Positions 34,730-45,578 of a stretch of DNA of 64,000 nt are shown here, piece after piece. The notes under the pieces were generated by a model, which ran no database searches, had not been told where the DNA came from, and was given only the letters and a program-made list of their open reading frames with translations. The stretch is from Clostridiales bacterium Firm_16. GTDB lineage: Bacteria > Bacillota > Clostridia > Saccharofermentanales > Saccharofermentanaceae. The first letter of the stretch is position 1, and every line of letters starts with the position of its first letter. The stretch spans positions 1-64,000 of the forward strand of contig LVAV01000032.1 of the NCBI GenBank assembly GCA_001604185.1, read 5' to 3'. The position numbers and the translations under genes were made by a program.

Positions 34730-36102
34730 TCTTTTCTCCTTAGTTTCGCGATAAAGAATCCGTCAAAATCACCCTCATCGGGAAGCAGTGTCATCATGCC
34801 TGCTTTTGCGCCCCGTACCAGCGTGTCCCGACTCCGAAGCGCATCCGGCAGAAGTTCATCATAAGGCACCGGCTCGAAATCCGGATGACGCATCAGGAAC
34901 GCTTCGATCTGGTTCTCGTTCTCATTGGGGTTGACAGTACAGGTACTATATACCAGTGTGCCGCCTTTCTTTACCCGAAGGCAGCTGTTATCCAGGATAC
35001 CTGCTTGCACCGGTAGCAGATTCTGCATCTTCTCATAGCTCATAGAGAGCCGTATATCGGGCTTTCTGTGCAGAAGTCCCAGCCCGCTGCAGGGCACATC
35101 ACACAGCACCAGATCGTACTCGAACAAAAGTTTTTCTTTCTCTTCTGCGAGGAAAGTCGCATCATATGGCATGGTATGGATCACGCTGATTCCAAGTCTC
35201 CGGGCGGATTCATCCACCATCTTCAGACGGATCTCGTTGGCATCCAGGGCATCGATCCTTCCCTGATTCTCCATGATCTCGGCCATATGGGTCGTCTTTC
35301 CTCCTGGAGCACTGCAGGTATCCAGTACCGACATGCCCGGCTTCGGAGAAGCGATATGACCTACCAGCATCGCCGAGAGACTTTGTACCGAATAACGGCC
35401 ATCACAATATGTTTTGGCAGAAGACAGATCCACCACATCCCCCGACAGTTCCTTGCAATATGGAAGCACCGAGGATTCTGCGGCAGTCAGGCCGTCTTCT
35501 TTCATTTCAGACAGCAGCTGCTCGTCGGAAACCTTGGAAAGCGGATTCACCCGGATCGTTACTTTCGGTGTATTAAGATAAGCCGCAAGGATACTGTCCG
35601 CCTTCTCCTGACCGTACCACTTCACAAAGCAGCCGGCGATCTCCGGTTTAACCGAATAGCGGACAGACAGGTTCTTAGCCGGCACACGGGACAACCACTC
35701 GTTGCCCTCCGCAGCGACTTTACGCAGGACGGCATTGATCATTTTTGCCGCGCCGGGATTACTGACCTTCTTGGCCAGGGCCACGATGGAATCCACGGCC
35801 GCATACTCCTTTACCCCATAGGAATAAAGGATCTGCCAGGCCCCCATCCGAAGGCATGTCCGCACCTCCGGATCCAGTGCGTCTGATTCCTGCTTGAGAT
35901 ATTGTTTCAGCACCGCATCCAGCGTGAACACCCGGGTCACGGTACCATAGAAAAGCGCCGTCGCGAAAGACTTTTCCGCTGACGAAAGACTGGTCTTCCG
36001 AAGAGCCTTGGAAAGCACCAGATTCGAATACCCCTGGTTCTCCAGCACTTCATAAAGACATGCATAAGCCGTATATCTTGCCTCATCGTCCAAGGCACGC
36101 AT
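34726..36102 (-). CDS. rsmB: 16S rRNA m5C967 methyltransferase
   Basis: The 458-residue enzyme has an N-terminal NusB-like RNA-binding domain (about 1-140) and a Rossmann methyltransferase domain with the SAM motif CSAPGGKTTHMAE (about 265), the catalytic Cys motif DVPCSGLG (about 335) and the second Cys in VYSTCTVNP (about 385). The start codon shares one base with the fmt stop (TAATG); the stop overlaps rlmN. Confidence 0.97.
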   Translation of the reverse strand: MRALDDEARYTAYACLYEVLENQGYSNLVLSKALRKTSLSSAEKSFATALFYGTVTRVFTLDAVLKQYLKQESDALDPEVRTCLRMGAWQILYSYGVKEYAAVDSIVALAKKVSNPGAAKMINAVLRKVAAEGNEWLSRVPAKNLSVRYSVKPEIAGCFVKWYGQEKADSILAAYLNTPKVTIRVNPLSKVSDEQLLSEMKEDGLTAAESSVLPYCKELSGDVVDLSSAKTYCDGRYSVQSLSAMLVGHIASPKPGMSVLDTCSAPGGKTTHMAEIMENQGRIDALDANEIRLKMVDESARRLGISVIHTMPYDATFLAEEKEKLLFEYDLVLCDVPCSGLGLLHRKPDIRLSMSYEKMQNLLPVQAGILDNSCLRVKKGGTLVYSTCTVNPNENENQIEAFLMRHPDFEPVPYDELLPDALRSRDTLVRGAKAGMMTLLPDEGDFDGFFIAKLRRKE

Positions 36103-37067
36103 TACGGTTCATCCTCCATCCTTCTGCCCACTTCGAAGTTATGGGCACAGTCGATCGCCTTCATACGCTTACCGGAAGAAGGCTGCAGTTCATAAAGGAA
36201 AAGAGGTTCATCTGCACACATGACGGCCAGTACGCCTTTCTTGGCGGCAATCACCGTACCGGGAACCGCATCTCCCTTCTCTTTCCGGTAATTCTCCAGA
36301 AGTTCTCTTCCACGATCTTCCGTACCGGCATCATAGATCTTCAGTCTGGCATCCTTCCACATCGCCGACGCACCCGGCCACTGGGACAGAGCACGCACCT
36401 GAGCAGAGACAGCTCTTGCCGGAGTATTCCAGCGGATCTTGCCCTGTTCTTTATTGATCGGCGGCGAAACCGTCGCCTCGTCATTATTCTGCGGGATCGA
36501 CGTGATCTTACCGGAAAGATAATCCGGCAACGTCTCTACCAGAAGATCTGCACCTACACGGGCCAGTTCATCCATCAGTTCCGGCGTATGCATACGCTCA
36601 TTGATGACGACTTCCCGCTGTGTCAGAATATCTCCTGTATCCATACCGGCATCCATCTTCATGATGGTCACACCGGTCTTCTCATCCAGATTGAGGATCG
36701 CCCACTGTACCGGCGCGGCGCCTCTGTATTTCGGAAGCAGGGAACCATGTACATTGATGGCACCATACTTCGGAAGATCCAGCATAGACTGAGGCAGGAT
36801 CTTACCATATGCGGCCGTAATGATCAGGTCCGGCGCAAAGGTCGTCAGATACTCCAGTGCCTCCGGCGTCCGAAGACTACCGGGCTGCCATACAGGAATA
36901 TCGTACTTCTGCGCCATCTCCTTGGCAGGCGGTGCGGTCAGGATCATCTTCCTGCCCACCGGCTTATCCGGCTGGGTGACACAAAGCACCACTTCGTATT
37001 CCTTCTCTACCAGTTTCTCAAGAACCGTTGCCGCCAGGTCCGGCGTTCCCATAAAAACGATACGCAT
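36102..37067 (-). CDS. fmt: Methionyl-tRNA formyltransferase
   Basis: Formylates initiator Met-tRNA using 10-formyl-tetrahydrofolate. The 321-residue protein has the catalytic loop INVHGSLLPKYRGAAPVQWAI (Asn and His, about 105-125), MDAGMDTGDIL, and a C-terminal OB fold. The ATG at 37067 is preferred to a TTG two codons earlier that overlaps the def stop. It works together with def just upstream. Confidence 0.97.
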   Translation of the reverse strand: MRIVFMGTPDLAATVLEKLVEKEYEVVLCVTQPDKPVGRKMILTAPPAKEMAQKYDIPVWQPGSLRTPEALEYLTTFAPDLIITAAYGKILPQSMLDLPKYGAINVHGSLLPKYRGAAPVQWAILNLDEKTGVTIMKMDAGMDTGDILTQREVVINERMHTPELMDELARVGADLLVETLPDYLSGKITSIPQNNDEATVSPPINKEQGKIRWNTPARAVSAQVRALSQWPGASAMWKDARLKIYDAGTEDRGRELLENYRKEKGDAVPGTVIAAKKGVLAVMCADEPLFLYELQPSSGKRMKAIDCAHNFEVGRRMEDEP

Positions 37068-37069
37068 AC

Positions 37070-37555
37070 TCAAGACTCTTCCTCGTCCTCGAATTCATCT
37101 TCTTCCACTTCGACGACCTTATCGATAAACAGAATACCGTCCAGGTGATCGTATTCATGGCAGATACATACTGCCAGCAATTCCTCGGCTTCCATGTCGA
37201 ACCATTCACCATGGCGGTCCTGGGCACGTACGCGGATCCGGGTCGGGCGCTCGACATAACCGTTCTTGCCCGGGCAGGAAAGACAACCTTCCATTCCCAG
37301 TGCCGCGCCTTCTCTCTCATAGATCTCCGGATTGACGAACTCCAGTTTACCGTGTTCATCTCCCACATCCACTACGAAGCAGCGACGGAGGATACCTACC
37401 TGTACCGCGGCAATACCGATGCCTCGGTTCTCGTAGTACATGGTCTCCGCCATATCATCCAGCAGGATCGAAAGCTTTTCATCAAATTTCTCAACCGGAC
37501 GGGATTTCTTTCTCAGGATCGGATCCCCATCCACAACGATTTCACGCAAAGCCAT
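37070..37555 (-). CDS. def: Peptide deformylase
   Basis: Removes the formyl group from new proteins. The 161-residue protein has all three metal-site motifs: GIGIAAVQVG (about 47), EGCLSCPG (about 90) and HEYDHLDG (about 133). An acidic tail (VEVEEDEFEDEEES) follows. The ATG at 37555 has AAGGAG 8 bases upstream; a GTG three codons earlier is a weaker choice. Confidence 0.97.
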   Translation of the reverse strand: MALREIVVDGDPILRKKSRPVEKFDEKLSILLDDMAETMYYENRGIGIAAVQVGILRRCFVVDVGDEHGKLEFVNPEIYEREGAALGMEGCLSCPGKNGYVERPTRIRVRAQDRHGEWFDMEAEELLAVCICHEYDHLDGILFIDKVVEVEEDEFEDEEES

Positions 37556-37593
37556 ATTCGACACTCCTTTTCAAACATTAATGATTATCTATT

Positions 37594-39852
37594 TTACCAC
37601 ATCGCATCAATATCTACCGAGACGGAATAGCCATAATTCGCATAAGCGGTCAGAAGTTTGGTAAAACCATCCGAAAGATACGCTTTGGTCTTGGCCCGGA
37701 CCGCGATCTGGTAGCGGTACCGGTTCATGATCTTCGGCATATTCGCCGGGCACGGACCAAGCACAAGGAAGTCTTCTCCCAGGTTCGCACTCATCTCCCG
37801 AAGCGTCTGGGCCACCATAGATGCCTGGTTCCGACAGGCCTCCTCATTCTCATGGGTGATCAGGATCCCGCCCATGGCACGGAAAGGCGGATAGCTCAGG
37901 TCTTCCCGATAGCGGATCTCACTTTCGTAGAACTGCTCATAATCCTGGGAAGCCGCCTGAAGATACACAGGCGAATCCGGACACATGGTCTGGATGAATA
38001 CCTTACCCGGCACTTCCCCTCTTCCGGCCCGTCCGCTGACCTGTGCCAATAATTGAAAAGCTCTTTCTCTTGCGCGGTAGTCGCTCTGCCACAGTACCGA
38101 GTCCGCTCCAAGAATACCCACAACCGATACATTGGGAAAATCGTGACCCTTGGCGATCATCTGGGTACCTACCAGGATATCGGCTTCATGCTTTCTGAAC
38201 TTCTCCAGGATCGTGGCATGGGCATTTCTGGTAGAGGTCGTATCCTGATCCATTCGAAGCACCCGTGCATTCGGGAAGTCTTCCGATACCCAGTCTTCCA
38301 GTTTCTGGATTCCGTCTCCTCTTTCTCCGATAAACTCACTTCCGCAAGACGGACAGCTCTGGGGCATCGGTATGACTTTGCCGCAGTAATGACAGATCAG
38401 AAGTTTTCGCTGTCCCATGGTCTTGGTATGCATAGTCATGGCCACATCACATTCCGGACAGGTTACCGGCGTTCTGCATGAATGGCAGAATACATTTCTC
38501 GAGTATCCTCTCCGGTTCAGAAGCAGCATAACCTGTTCTCCCTTACCCAGAGCTTCCTTCATGGCTTTATACAGTTTCCGGCTGAACATCGAACGGTTTC
38601 CCGCTTCCTGCTCCTCCTGCATATCCACGATCTCTACCTTCGGGAGCGTAGCACCGCCCACGGCTCTCTGCGGCAGATCCAGCCTCCGGATAACGCCGAC
38701 CTGAGATGCATAGAATGTCTCTACAGATGGAGTCGCCGAACCCAGCAGCAGCTTGATCCCCGCGCTTTTGGCACGGAAACGGGCCACATCTCTGGCCGAA
38801 TACCGAAGCATGGTATCCGCTTTATAGGACGGATCGTGTTCTTCATCCAGAATGATCAGTTTCAGATTCCTGATCGGAGCGAATACCGCTGACCTGGCGC
38901 CTACCACGATACGTACATCGCCCTTCTGGATCATTTTCCAGGAATCATATCTTTCTTTAGCCGTAAGGCGGCTGTGCAATACCGCGATACGGTCCGGAAA
39001 ACGGGAACGGATACGGGACACAGTCTGAGGGGTCAGAGAGATCTCCGGCACCAGATACAGGACACTTCCGCCCATTTCCAATATCTTCTCCGTGACATGC
39101 AGATAGACTTCGGTCTTTCCGCTTCCGGTCACACCATAAAGGAGAAACTGCTGAAAGCCTTCTCCATGCAAAATCTCTTGTACTGCCTGCTTCTGATGGT
39201 CATTCAGTTCCGGTGTTCCGGATGTTATCTCCGTCTGAGGCTCGTCATTCCATATGTTTTTCTGCTGCTCTTCAGCTGTGATATGGACACTCTCGATCTT
39301 CACCAGACCGTTTTTCGCCAGGGTATCGATCGGCGAACGGGAGATGGACAGTTCCTGCATCAGGTCCGCAAGAGGCATCGCTTCCACATCCAGAAGCCAT
39401 TCCAGTACCCGCATCTGTGGAAGGGATCCCACAGAATCCGATAACAAGGCTTCTCTTGCTTTCTCTTCTGATAACAGGGAGACCATCAGCTGGTTCCTTC
39501 CAGAACGCTTGGTCACCAGGGCCGGCACCATCTGCTGCATGGCGGATCCGTAGGTGCAGGAATATCGCTTCGTCAGGAAAGACAGAAGCTTCAGTTGTTC
39601 CGGATTGAGAACCGGTTCCTCTTCAACGATGGAATCCAGTTCCTTAAGGCGGATGGTCTTTCCCTCCGGATGCGGAGCCGGAGCGTCCTTAAGTGCCAGC
39701 ACCAGAGCCACACACGGACGGTTACCTTTGCCGAAAGGCACACGTATATACTGTCCGACTTTAACTCTGGATTCCAGTTCAGAAGGAACCAGATAGTCGT
39801 AGGGACGGTTGGTATTCCATACACTTTCCCGAAGCACCACTTCCGCGACCAT
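37594..39852 (-). CDS. priA: Primosomal protein N', replication restart helicase
   Basis: Restarts replication at stalled forks. The 752-residue protein has the 3' DNA-binding domain (about 1-105), a helicase core with Walker A GVTGSGKTEVYL (about 240), DEEH box (about 335), the zinc-binding region (CHSC...CPEC...CHYCG...CPSCG, about 455-510) and the helicase motif VSGRAGRG (about 615). It lies between def and polC in a compact operon. Confidence 0.97.
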   Translation of the reverse strand: MVAEVVLRESVWNTNRPYDYLVPSELESRVKVGQYIRVPFGKGNRPCVALVLALKDAPAPHPEGKTIRLKELDSIVEEEPVLNPEQLKLLSFLTKRYSCTYGSAMQQMVPALVTKRSGRNQLMVSLLSEEKAREALLSDSVGSLPQMRVLEWLLDVEAMPLADLMQELSISRSPIDTLAKNGLVKIESVHITAEEQQKNIWNDEPQTEITSGTPELNDHQKQAVQEILHGEGFQQFLLYGVTGSGKTEVYLHVTEKILEMGGSVLYLVPEISLTPQTVSRIRSRFPDRIAVLHSRLTAKERYDSWKMIQKGDVRIVVGARSAVFAPIRNLKLIILDEEHDPSYKADTMLRYSARDVARFRAKSAGIKLLLGSATPSVETFYASQVGVIRRLDLPQRAVGGATLPKVEIVDMQEEQEAGNRSMFSRKLYKAMKEALGKGEQVMLLLNRRGYSRNVFCHSCRTPVTCPECDVAMTMHTKTMGQRKLLICHYCGKVIPMPQSCPSCGSEFIGERGDGIQKLEDWVSEDFPNARVLRMDQDTTSTRNAHATILEKFRKHEADILVGTQMIAKGHDFPNVSVVGILGADSVLWQSDYRARERAFQLLAQVSGRAGRGEVPGKVFIQTMCPDSPVYLQAASQDYEQFYESEIRYREDLSYPPFRAMGGILITHENEEACRNQASMVAQTLREMSANLGEDFLVLGPCPANMPKIMNRYRYQIAVRAKTKAYLSDGFTKLLTAYANYGYSVSVDIDAMW

Positions 39853-39867
39853 ATCTTCGTCCTTTCT

Positions 39868-42800
39868 TTACAGAAGATCGAACAGATCGATCTGACGGGA
39901 TTTCGGAAGATCCTTCAGAAGTCCTTCTTCTTCCAGTCGCTTCATGACAGACGGTCCCAGATGGGCACGGGTCTGCAGATCATCCTGGGTCGAGAAAGGT
40001 CTTTCCTCTCTGGCCTTGATGATGCCTTCTGCCACCGACGTACTGACGGAACTGATAACATTCAGCGGCGGCAGGATCTTGCCCTTCTCCACCTTGATGA
40101 ACTTCTCAGAGTGTGAACGCGTCAGATCGTAAGGCACGAATGAGATGCCGCGCAGATACATCTCCTCTACCAGTTCGCACAGATAGAAGAGGGCTTTCTC
40201 ATTGGGCTTTCTTCTGCCCAGTCCGTTGTCCAGTTCTTTTCGCTTGGCGGTAACATATTCGATACCCTTACACAGAAGGTCTCCGTCGAATTCATCGGCA
40301 CGGATGGTAAAGAAGGAACAGTAGTATTCCTCCGGATAGTTGACCTTGAACCAGGCGATACGAAGGGACGAGATCGAGTATGCTGCTGCGTGGGCCTTCG
40401 GGAACATGTACTTGATCTTCTTACAGGATTCGATATACCAGTCCGGTACATTATTCTCCCGCATGATCGCTTCGTGCTCCGGCGTGAGGCCCTTACCTTT
40501 TCTAACTTTCTCCATGATCTGGAAGGCATCCGAGGACGGTACGTTCCAGTAGATCAGCTGGGTCATGATACTGTCACGGCATCCGATAACCGTATTCAGG
40601 GTACAGGTACCGTCGTGGATCAGATCCTGGGCATTGCCTTTCCATACGTCTGTACCATGGGACAGACCCATAAGCTGGACTAGATCGTAGAACTGGCTTG
40701 GCTTGGTCTCGGCGATCATGTCACGGGCCATCTTGGTACCCAGCTCGGAAAGACCCAGGGTAGCCGCGCCCGCGGGCGAAGTACCATCCGGAATACCGAG
40801 AGCTTCGGTAGATGTAAACAGAGACATGACCTTCGGATCCGGGATCGGAATAGTATGTACATCGATACCTGTCAGGTCACTGAGCATACGAAGCATCGTC
40901 GGATCATCGTGTCCCAGGATATCCAGTTTCAGGATCGTATCATGCAGAGCATTAAAGTCATAGTGTGTCGTGATGGTACCACAGTCCAGCTTGTTGGCCG
41001 GGTGCTGTACCGGTGTGAATTCATAGATATCCATCTCTTTCGGAAGAACAACGATACCACCCGGATGCTGACCGGTGGTGCGCTTGACGCCGACGATACC
41101 GCTGGCACGACGGTCCAGTTCGGCCGCCGTCAGTACTTCGCCACGCATCTCGCTGCAGTTCTTCACCAGCGCCAGGGCATTCTTCTCGGCATAGCAGCCG
41201 ATGGTTCCGGCACGGAATGTATGCTCGCTTCCGAAGAGTTCTTCTACGTATTTATGGGCTCTTGGCTGGTATTCTCCGGAGAAGTTCAGGTCGATATCCG
41301 GCTGTTTATCTCCCTTGAATCCCAGGAAGGTCTCGAAAGGAATATCCTGTCCGTCGGACTTCATCATGGTGCCGCACTTCGGGCAGGGCTCCAGGGGCAG
41401 GTCATAACCGGATCCGTATTTACCGGAAAGATCGAAGACCGAATACTTACAGTTCGGGCATCTTCTATGCGGTGGCAGCGGATTGACTTCGGAGATACCG
41501 GAGAAAGTCGCGACAAGGGAGGATCCTACAGATCCTCGAGAACCGACTACATATCCGTCTGCATTAGACTTATTAACCAGCTTGTACGCAATATAGTACA
41601 TGATGGAATATCCGTTACCGATGATACTGTCCAGTTCCTTTTTTACTCGGTCCAGTACCAGCTGCGGGACTTCTCCCTCATGCTCGTACATCTCGTGCAT
41701 GGTCTTGTTAACGATGGCACGCAGATCGTCCGGAGCCGACAGGATGACCGGCGGATAGGTACCGTCCGGGAACGGCTTGATATCGTTACGGATCATGGAT
41801 GCGATCTTGGCAGGGTTATCTACGACCACCTTCTCGCATCTCTCTTCTCCGAGATAGGCGAACTCTTCCAGCATCTCATCCGTAGTACGGAAATAAAGAT
41901 CACTCTGCAGTTCCGCATCTTTAAAGCCCATATCAATGAGCATATATTTTCGGAACTCGCCGTCTTCCTTATTGAGGAAGTGGGCGTCGGTAGTGGCACA
42001 ACATGGCTTACCGACCTTCTCGGCCATCAGGGCGATGATCTGATTAAGATGGATCAGATCGTCCCGGCTATAAAGACCGGATTTCTCTTCACGAAGATAG
42101 AATTCGTTATTGCAGATAGGCTGGATCTCGAAATAGTCGTAGAGTCGGATCATCCGCAGAAATTCCGGATCGATGCTCAGTGTATCGATGGTCTTATCCA
42201 TATCTCTTTCATTCTCGACATAGCACTGATGCACGTAACGGAAGATCTGTCCTCTTTCACAGGCGCCACCCACGATGATACCGCCACTTAAGTACATGAC
42301 CTCGGATTTCGGGATCCTCGGGCGCATGCTGAAGTATTCCGTATGTCCTTCGGAGACGATACGGTAGAGGTTATAAAGACCGAAGGTATCTCTGACCAGG
42401 AAGATAATGTGATACGAAGGAGTCTTTCTCTTCGTTACTTCTTCCTTGTCGAGCATACCGACGTATTTATTCATATCCAGACAGTTCTGGAACCCGAAAT
42501 CCCGGATGGTGCGCATCAGGATCTGGGCACTGGCTCTCGCATCCCCCATGGATCGATGCGGCTGTTCGTTGGTGATGCCCAGGAATGCACAGGCATCCGC
42601 CAGTCCATGCTTCGGCATATCCGGGTAAAGATATGTCACGGCGGAGACAGTATCAATCTGGACGTTTCTGAACTTCACTCGGTACGGGTGATGCTTCTCT
42701 TCGTCCAGCTGCTCGATATCCAGCTGGAATCCGGCTTCCTGGATAAAAGCCATGTCGAAGAAAATGTTATGTCCGACCACCGGTTCGTCTTCCTTGAGGA

Positions 42801-44463
42801 AGGCCGCCAGTTTACCGGCCATTTCGAAAGGTGTCGGGGCATCCTTGATCATGTCCTCGGTAATCCCGGTCAGTTTCTGGGCTTCTTCCGAGATCGGTAC
42901 TCCCGGGTTGACCATGGAAGTAAAGATCTCTGACTCTTTATATTCTCCGGATTCATCCTTCACATAACGGATCGCCGCTACCTCCAGGATTCCGTCTTTG
43001 GTGCAGTCCAGACCGGTGGTCTCCACATCGATGGCCACGAAGGAAGTGAGCGGAAGTTCTTTTTCCTGAAGATGGTAAACAATACATTTCCCGTCGTCTA
43101 CCAGGTAGCCTTCCATACCGAAGATCAGCTTAAAGTCCGGGTTGTCCCCTTTCTTCTTGCAGTCTTTGTAGGCGGCATAGGCGTCGTTAAAGCCCTGGAC
43201 CACACCATGGTCCGTGATGGCACAAGCCGGATGTCCCATGCGGTAAGCCGTCTTGATCAGGTCTTTCGGCTCGATGACAGCGTCTTTCTCGCTCATCTTG
43301 GTATGGGCATGCAGCTCCACACGCTTTTTGTCGGCATAATCCTGACGTTGCGGCGGAGGATTCGCCTTATACAATCCCTTTACCGATGCCTCGATCTGAT
43401 TGGAGAAACGGTTAAAGCCTACAGTACAGGCAATTCCGGTATATCCGTTTTTGGCAAAAAGGCTGTTAAACATATCGCCGTCTTTCGGTGCCATGAACAT
43501 GACGCATTCGATACTTGATGTGTTGTCTGTCAGATAGAACTTGATCAGCACCTTATTCTTAGAGGAGCCCACCAGGCGCTGTTCTTCGACGAGGATCTTG
43601 ACACTGCCTTCCAGACGGATGGCTTCTCCTTCGCCTTCTTCTGAAGAAACAGATGCGGCCGTGATGGCATCGGAAATCTTCTTTTTCTTCAGACCTTCCG
43701 CTACATAGCCCCAGATCAGGCCTCCGGCCTCAGAGGTGTCCTCGAAGCTCTTGGATGCGTGCCAGTTCTTGTTTTTATTCTTCTTTTCCAGCTTGGCTTC
43801 TTCTTTCTCCTGCTGGACCTTGAACTCCCAGGAATTCTTATCCAGATTGGATTTATCCTGGGTCTTCTCTGCTTTCGGTTTCTCGGCTTCCTGCTTCTCT
43901 GCTTCTTCGTTCTTCTTGACGATTTTCTTCACGCGGGAACGCATCTGGTTAAGAAAGAAATCCGGATCCATATTCTCCTGGACCTCCACTTCCTTCTCCG
44001 TGAATTCCGTAGGAAAAGTCGTATTCAGATAACGCTGGCAGAAAGACGTGATCTTCTCGGAAATATCCGCCTTGATCTCATCGGAATAAGAAGCCGCAAG
44101 TTCCACTTTGAGAGTATTTCCTTCGCTTGTCACGCCATTGACAATAGCATCCATTCCCATGCGCTGCTTCAGGACATAGGCCAGCCAGCAGGCAATGGCA
44201 TCCATGGAATTTCTTCCTTCTTCACTATCCATATTGCAGATATAGATACGGACATGATTAACGCGGAAACACTTATGCAGATAGATCTCAAGGCATGGTA
44301 ATGCCTTGAAATGTGCGATTTTCCCTGTCAGGGTGAGCTTGAGCTCCATGCCGGTAAACAGGGTATCCATATATATTTCGCTGACTTCGCTTGGGATTGC
44401 GGAGGCAACTTTTAAGAGACGATCATCAGAGGTCATCTCGGATACAAAATCATATAAAGTCAT
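39868..44463 (-). CDS. polC: DNA polymerase III PolC-type alpha subunit
   Basis: Main replicative polymerase of low-GC Gram-positives. The 1531-residue protein has N-terminal domains, a Lys/Glu-rich linker (about 180-240), an OB fold, a PHP domain (ELHAHTKMSEKDA, about 385) with an inserted 3'-5' exonuclease (AIDVETTGLD, about 478; HRSMGDARASAQIL), a zinc site (CPNCKYSVFD...CPKCG) and the polymerase catalytic core (DIDLNFSGEYQ). It is longer than the roughly 1440 residues of B. subtilis PolC, mainly through the linker. The order ispG-polC-priA is in keeping with Clostridia. Confidence 0.97.
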   Translation of the reverse strand: MTLYDFVSEMTSDDRLLKVASAIPSEVSEIYMDTLFTGMELKLTLTGKIAHFKALPCLEIYLHKCFRVNHVRIYICNMDSEEGRNSMDAIACWLAYVLKQRMGMDAIVNGVTSEGNTLKVELAASYSDEIKADISEKITSFCQRYLNTTFPTEFTEKEVEVQENMDPDFFLNQMRSRVKKIVKKNEEAEKQEAEKPKAEKTQDKSNLDKNSWEFKVQQEKEEAKLEKKNKNKNWHASKSFEDTSEAGGLIWGYVAEGLKKKKISDAITAASVSSEEGEGEAIRLEGSVKILVEEQRLVGSSKNKVLIKFYLTDNTSSIECVMFMAPKDGDMFNSLFAKNGYTGIACTVGFNRFSNQIEASVKGLYKANPPPQRQDYADKKRVELHAHTKMSEKDAVIEPKDLIKTAYRMGHPACAITDHGVVQGFNDAYAAYKDCKKKGDNPDFKLIFGMEGYLVDDGKCIVYHLQEKELPLTSFVAIDVETTGLDCTKDGILEVAAIRYVKDESGEYKESEIFTSMVNPGVPISEEAQKLTGITEDMIKDAPTPFEMAGKLAAFLKEDEPVVGHNIFFDMAFIQEAGFQLDIEQLDEEKHHPYRVKFRNVQIDTVSAVTYLYPDMPKHGLADACAFLGITNEQPHRSMGDARASAQILMRTIRDFGFQNCLDMNKYVGMLDKEEVTKRKTPSYHIIFLVRDTFGLYNLYRIVSEGHTEYFSMRPRIPKSEVMYLSGGIIVGGACERGQIFRYVHQCYVENERDMDKTIDTLSIDPEFLRMIRLYDYFEIQPICNNEFYLREEKSGLYSRDDLIHLNQIIALMAEKVGKPCCATTDAHFLNKEDGEFRKYMLIDMGFKDAELQSDLYFRTTDEMLEEFAYLGEERCEKVVVDNPAKIASMIRNDIKPFPDGTYPPVILSAPDDLRAIVNKTMHEMYEHEGEVPQLVLDRVKKELDSIIGNGYSIMYYIAYKLVNKSNADGYVVGSRGSVGSSLVATFSGISEVNPLPPHRRCPNCKYSVFDLSGKYGSGYDLPLEPCPKCGTMMKSDGQDIPFETFLGFKGDKQPDIDLNFSGEYQPRAHKYVEELFGSEHTFRAGTIGCYAEKNALALVKNCSEMRGEVLTAAELDRRASGIVGVKRTTGQHPGGIVVLPKEMDIYEFTPVQHPANKLDCGTITTHYDFNALHDTILKLDILGHDDPTMLRMLSDLTGIDVHTIPIPDPKVMSLFTSTEALGIPDGTSPAGAATLGLSELGTKMARDMIAETKPSQFYDLVQLMGLSHGTDVWKGNAQDLIHDGTCTLNTVIGCRDSIMTQLIYWNVPSSDAFQIMEKVRKGKGLTPEHEAIMRENNVPDWYIESCKKIKYMFPKAHAAAYSISSLRIAWFKVNYPEEYYCSFFTIRADEFDGDLLCKGIEYVTAKRKELDNGLGRRKPNEKALFYLCELVEEMYLRGISFVPYDLTRSHSEKFIKVEKGKILPPLNVISSVSTSVAEGIIKAREERPFSTQDDLQTRAHLGPSVMKRLEEEGLLKDLPKSRQIDLFDLL

Positions 44464-44516
44464 CGTAGTACAATGCTCCTTCGATAATGGTAGGTCATAC
44501 GTAAAGCCCGAAGGTC

Positions 44517-45572
44517 TTACGCATTCATATCATAAATAGTCCGGATCAATTCATCCACGGCCGACTCAGCGGGTACACGTCTGACCGGTTCACCCTTGCA
44601 GAAAAGAAGGAATTCATCCACGCCTCCTGCAATACCGATGTCCGCTTCCCTGGCTTCACCCGGGCCGTTGACCACACATCCCATAACGGCAACCGTCATG
44701 GAGAAAGGAAGATCCTGGATCCGTTTCTCGACTTCCTGTGCGATCTGGATCAGCGGGACTTTCGTCCTGCCGCATGTGGGACAAGAGACCAGACGCATGC
44801 CACCGGAACGTAGCTTCAGCGCCCGAAGGATCGAGATCCCTGCCCGCACTTCTTCGATCGGGTCATCCGTCAGGCTGACCCTTATAGTGTCTCCGATACC
44901 TTCTGCAAGTAAAGCACCGATGCCTACACCGGAACGGATGATCCCTTCCCGCAGGGTCCCCGCTTCCGTAACGCCAATATGGAACGGATAAGGCACTTTC
45001 TCCCGAAGGAGACGATGACTCTCGATCGTCAGAAGAGGATCGGAAGATTTCATGCTCACTACGATGTCATGAAATCCACATTTTTCTAAGATAGAGATGG
45101 CATAAAGTGCGCTCTCGGAGAGAGACTTCGCATTCACACCACCGTATTTTGCCAGCATATCCTTTCCGATGGAGCCGGAATTGACTCCGACGCGGATCGG
45201 AATGCCACGTTCTTTCGCCATTTCTGCTACCGCCAGCACCCGGTCTTCTCCGCCGATATTGCCCGGGTTAATACGGATCTTGGCCGCACCGTTGCGCATG
45301 GCTTCCAGTGCCAGACGATAATCGAAATGAATGTCAGCCACCACCGGGATCGGACTTTCCTTCGTGATGGTCTTAAGAGCTTCTGCCGCTTCCATATTCA
45401 GGATCGCGACACGAGTAATATCGCACCCGGCGGAAGCCAGGGCACGGATCTGTTCCAGGGTAGCCTGCGCATCACAGGTATCCGTATTATTCATAGACTG
45501 CACGGCAATCGGCGCATCTCCGCCGATGGTCACATTGCCGATATGGACTTTAGACGTTTCGAAACGCTTCAT
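44517..45572 (-). CDS. ispG: 4-hydroxy-3-methylbut-2-enyl-diphosphate synthase
   Basis: Iron-sulfur enzyme of the MEP isoprenoid pathway, converting MEcPP to HMBPP. The 351-residue protein has the TIM-barrel part (VAVQSMNNTDTCD-like start; KIRINPGNIG) and the [4Fe-4S] ligands in SCPTCGRT (about 260) and MGCVVNGPGEA (about 300). GAGGTGATGGAG precedes the ATG. It sits with rseP, dxr, cdsA and uppS, so isoprenoid supply and undecaprenyl synthesis are co-expressed. Confidence 0.97.
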   Translation of the reverse strand: MKRFETSKVHIGNVTIGGDAPIAVQSMNNTDTCDAQATLEQIRALASAGCDITRVAILNMEAAEALKTITKESPIPVVADIHFDYRLALEAMRNGAAKIRINPGNIGGEDRVLAVAEMAKERGIPIRVGVNSGSIGKDMLAKYGGVNAKSLSESALYAISILEKCGFHDIVVSMKSSDPLLTIESHRLLREKVPYPFHIGVTEAGTLREGIIRSGVGIGALLAEGIGDTIRVSLTDDPIEEVRAGISILRALKLRSGGMRLVSCPTCGRTKVPLIQIAQEVEKRIQDLPFSMTVAVMGCVVNGPGEAREADIGIAGGVDEFLLFCKGEPVRRVPAESAVDELIRTIYDMNA

Positions 45573-45578
45573 GCTCCA

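Noticed and set aside
40855-42291. A 478-codon plus-strand open frame opposite polC
   Set aside because: It is antisense to conserved PolC core sequence and has no recognisable motif.
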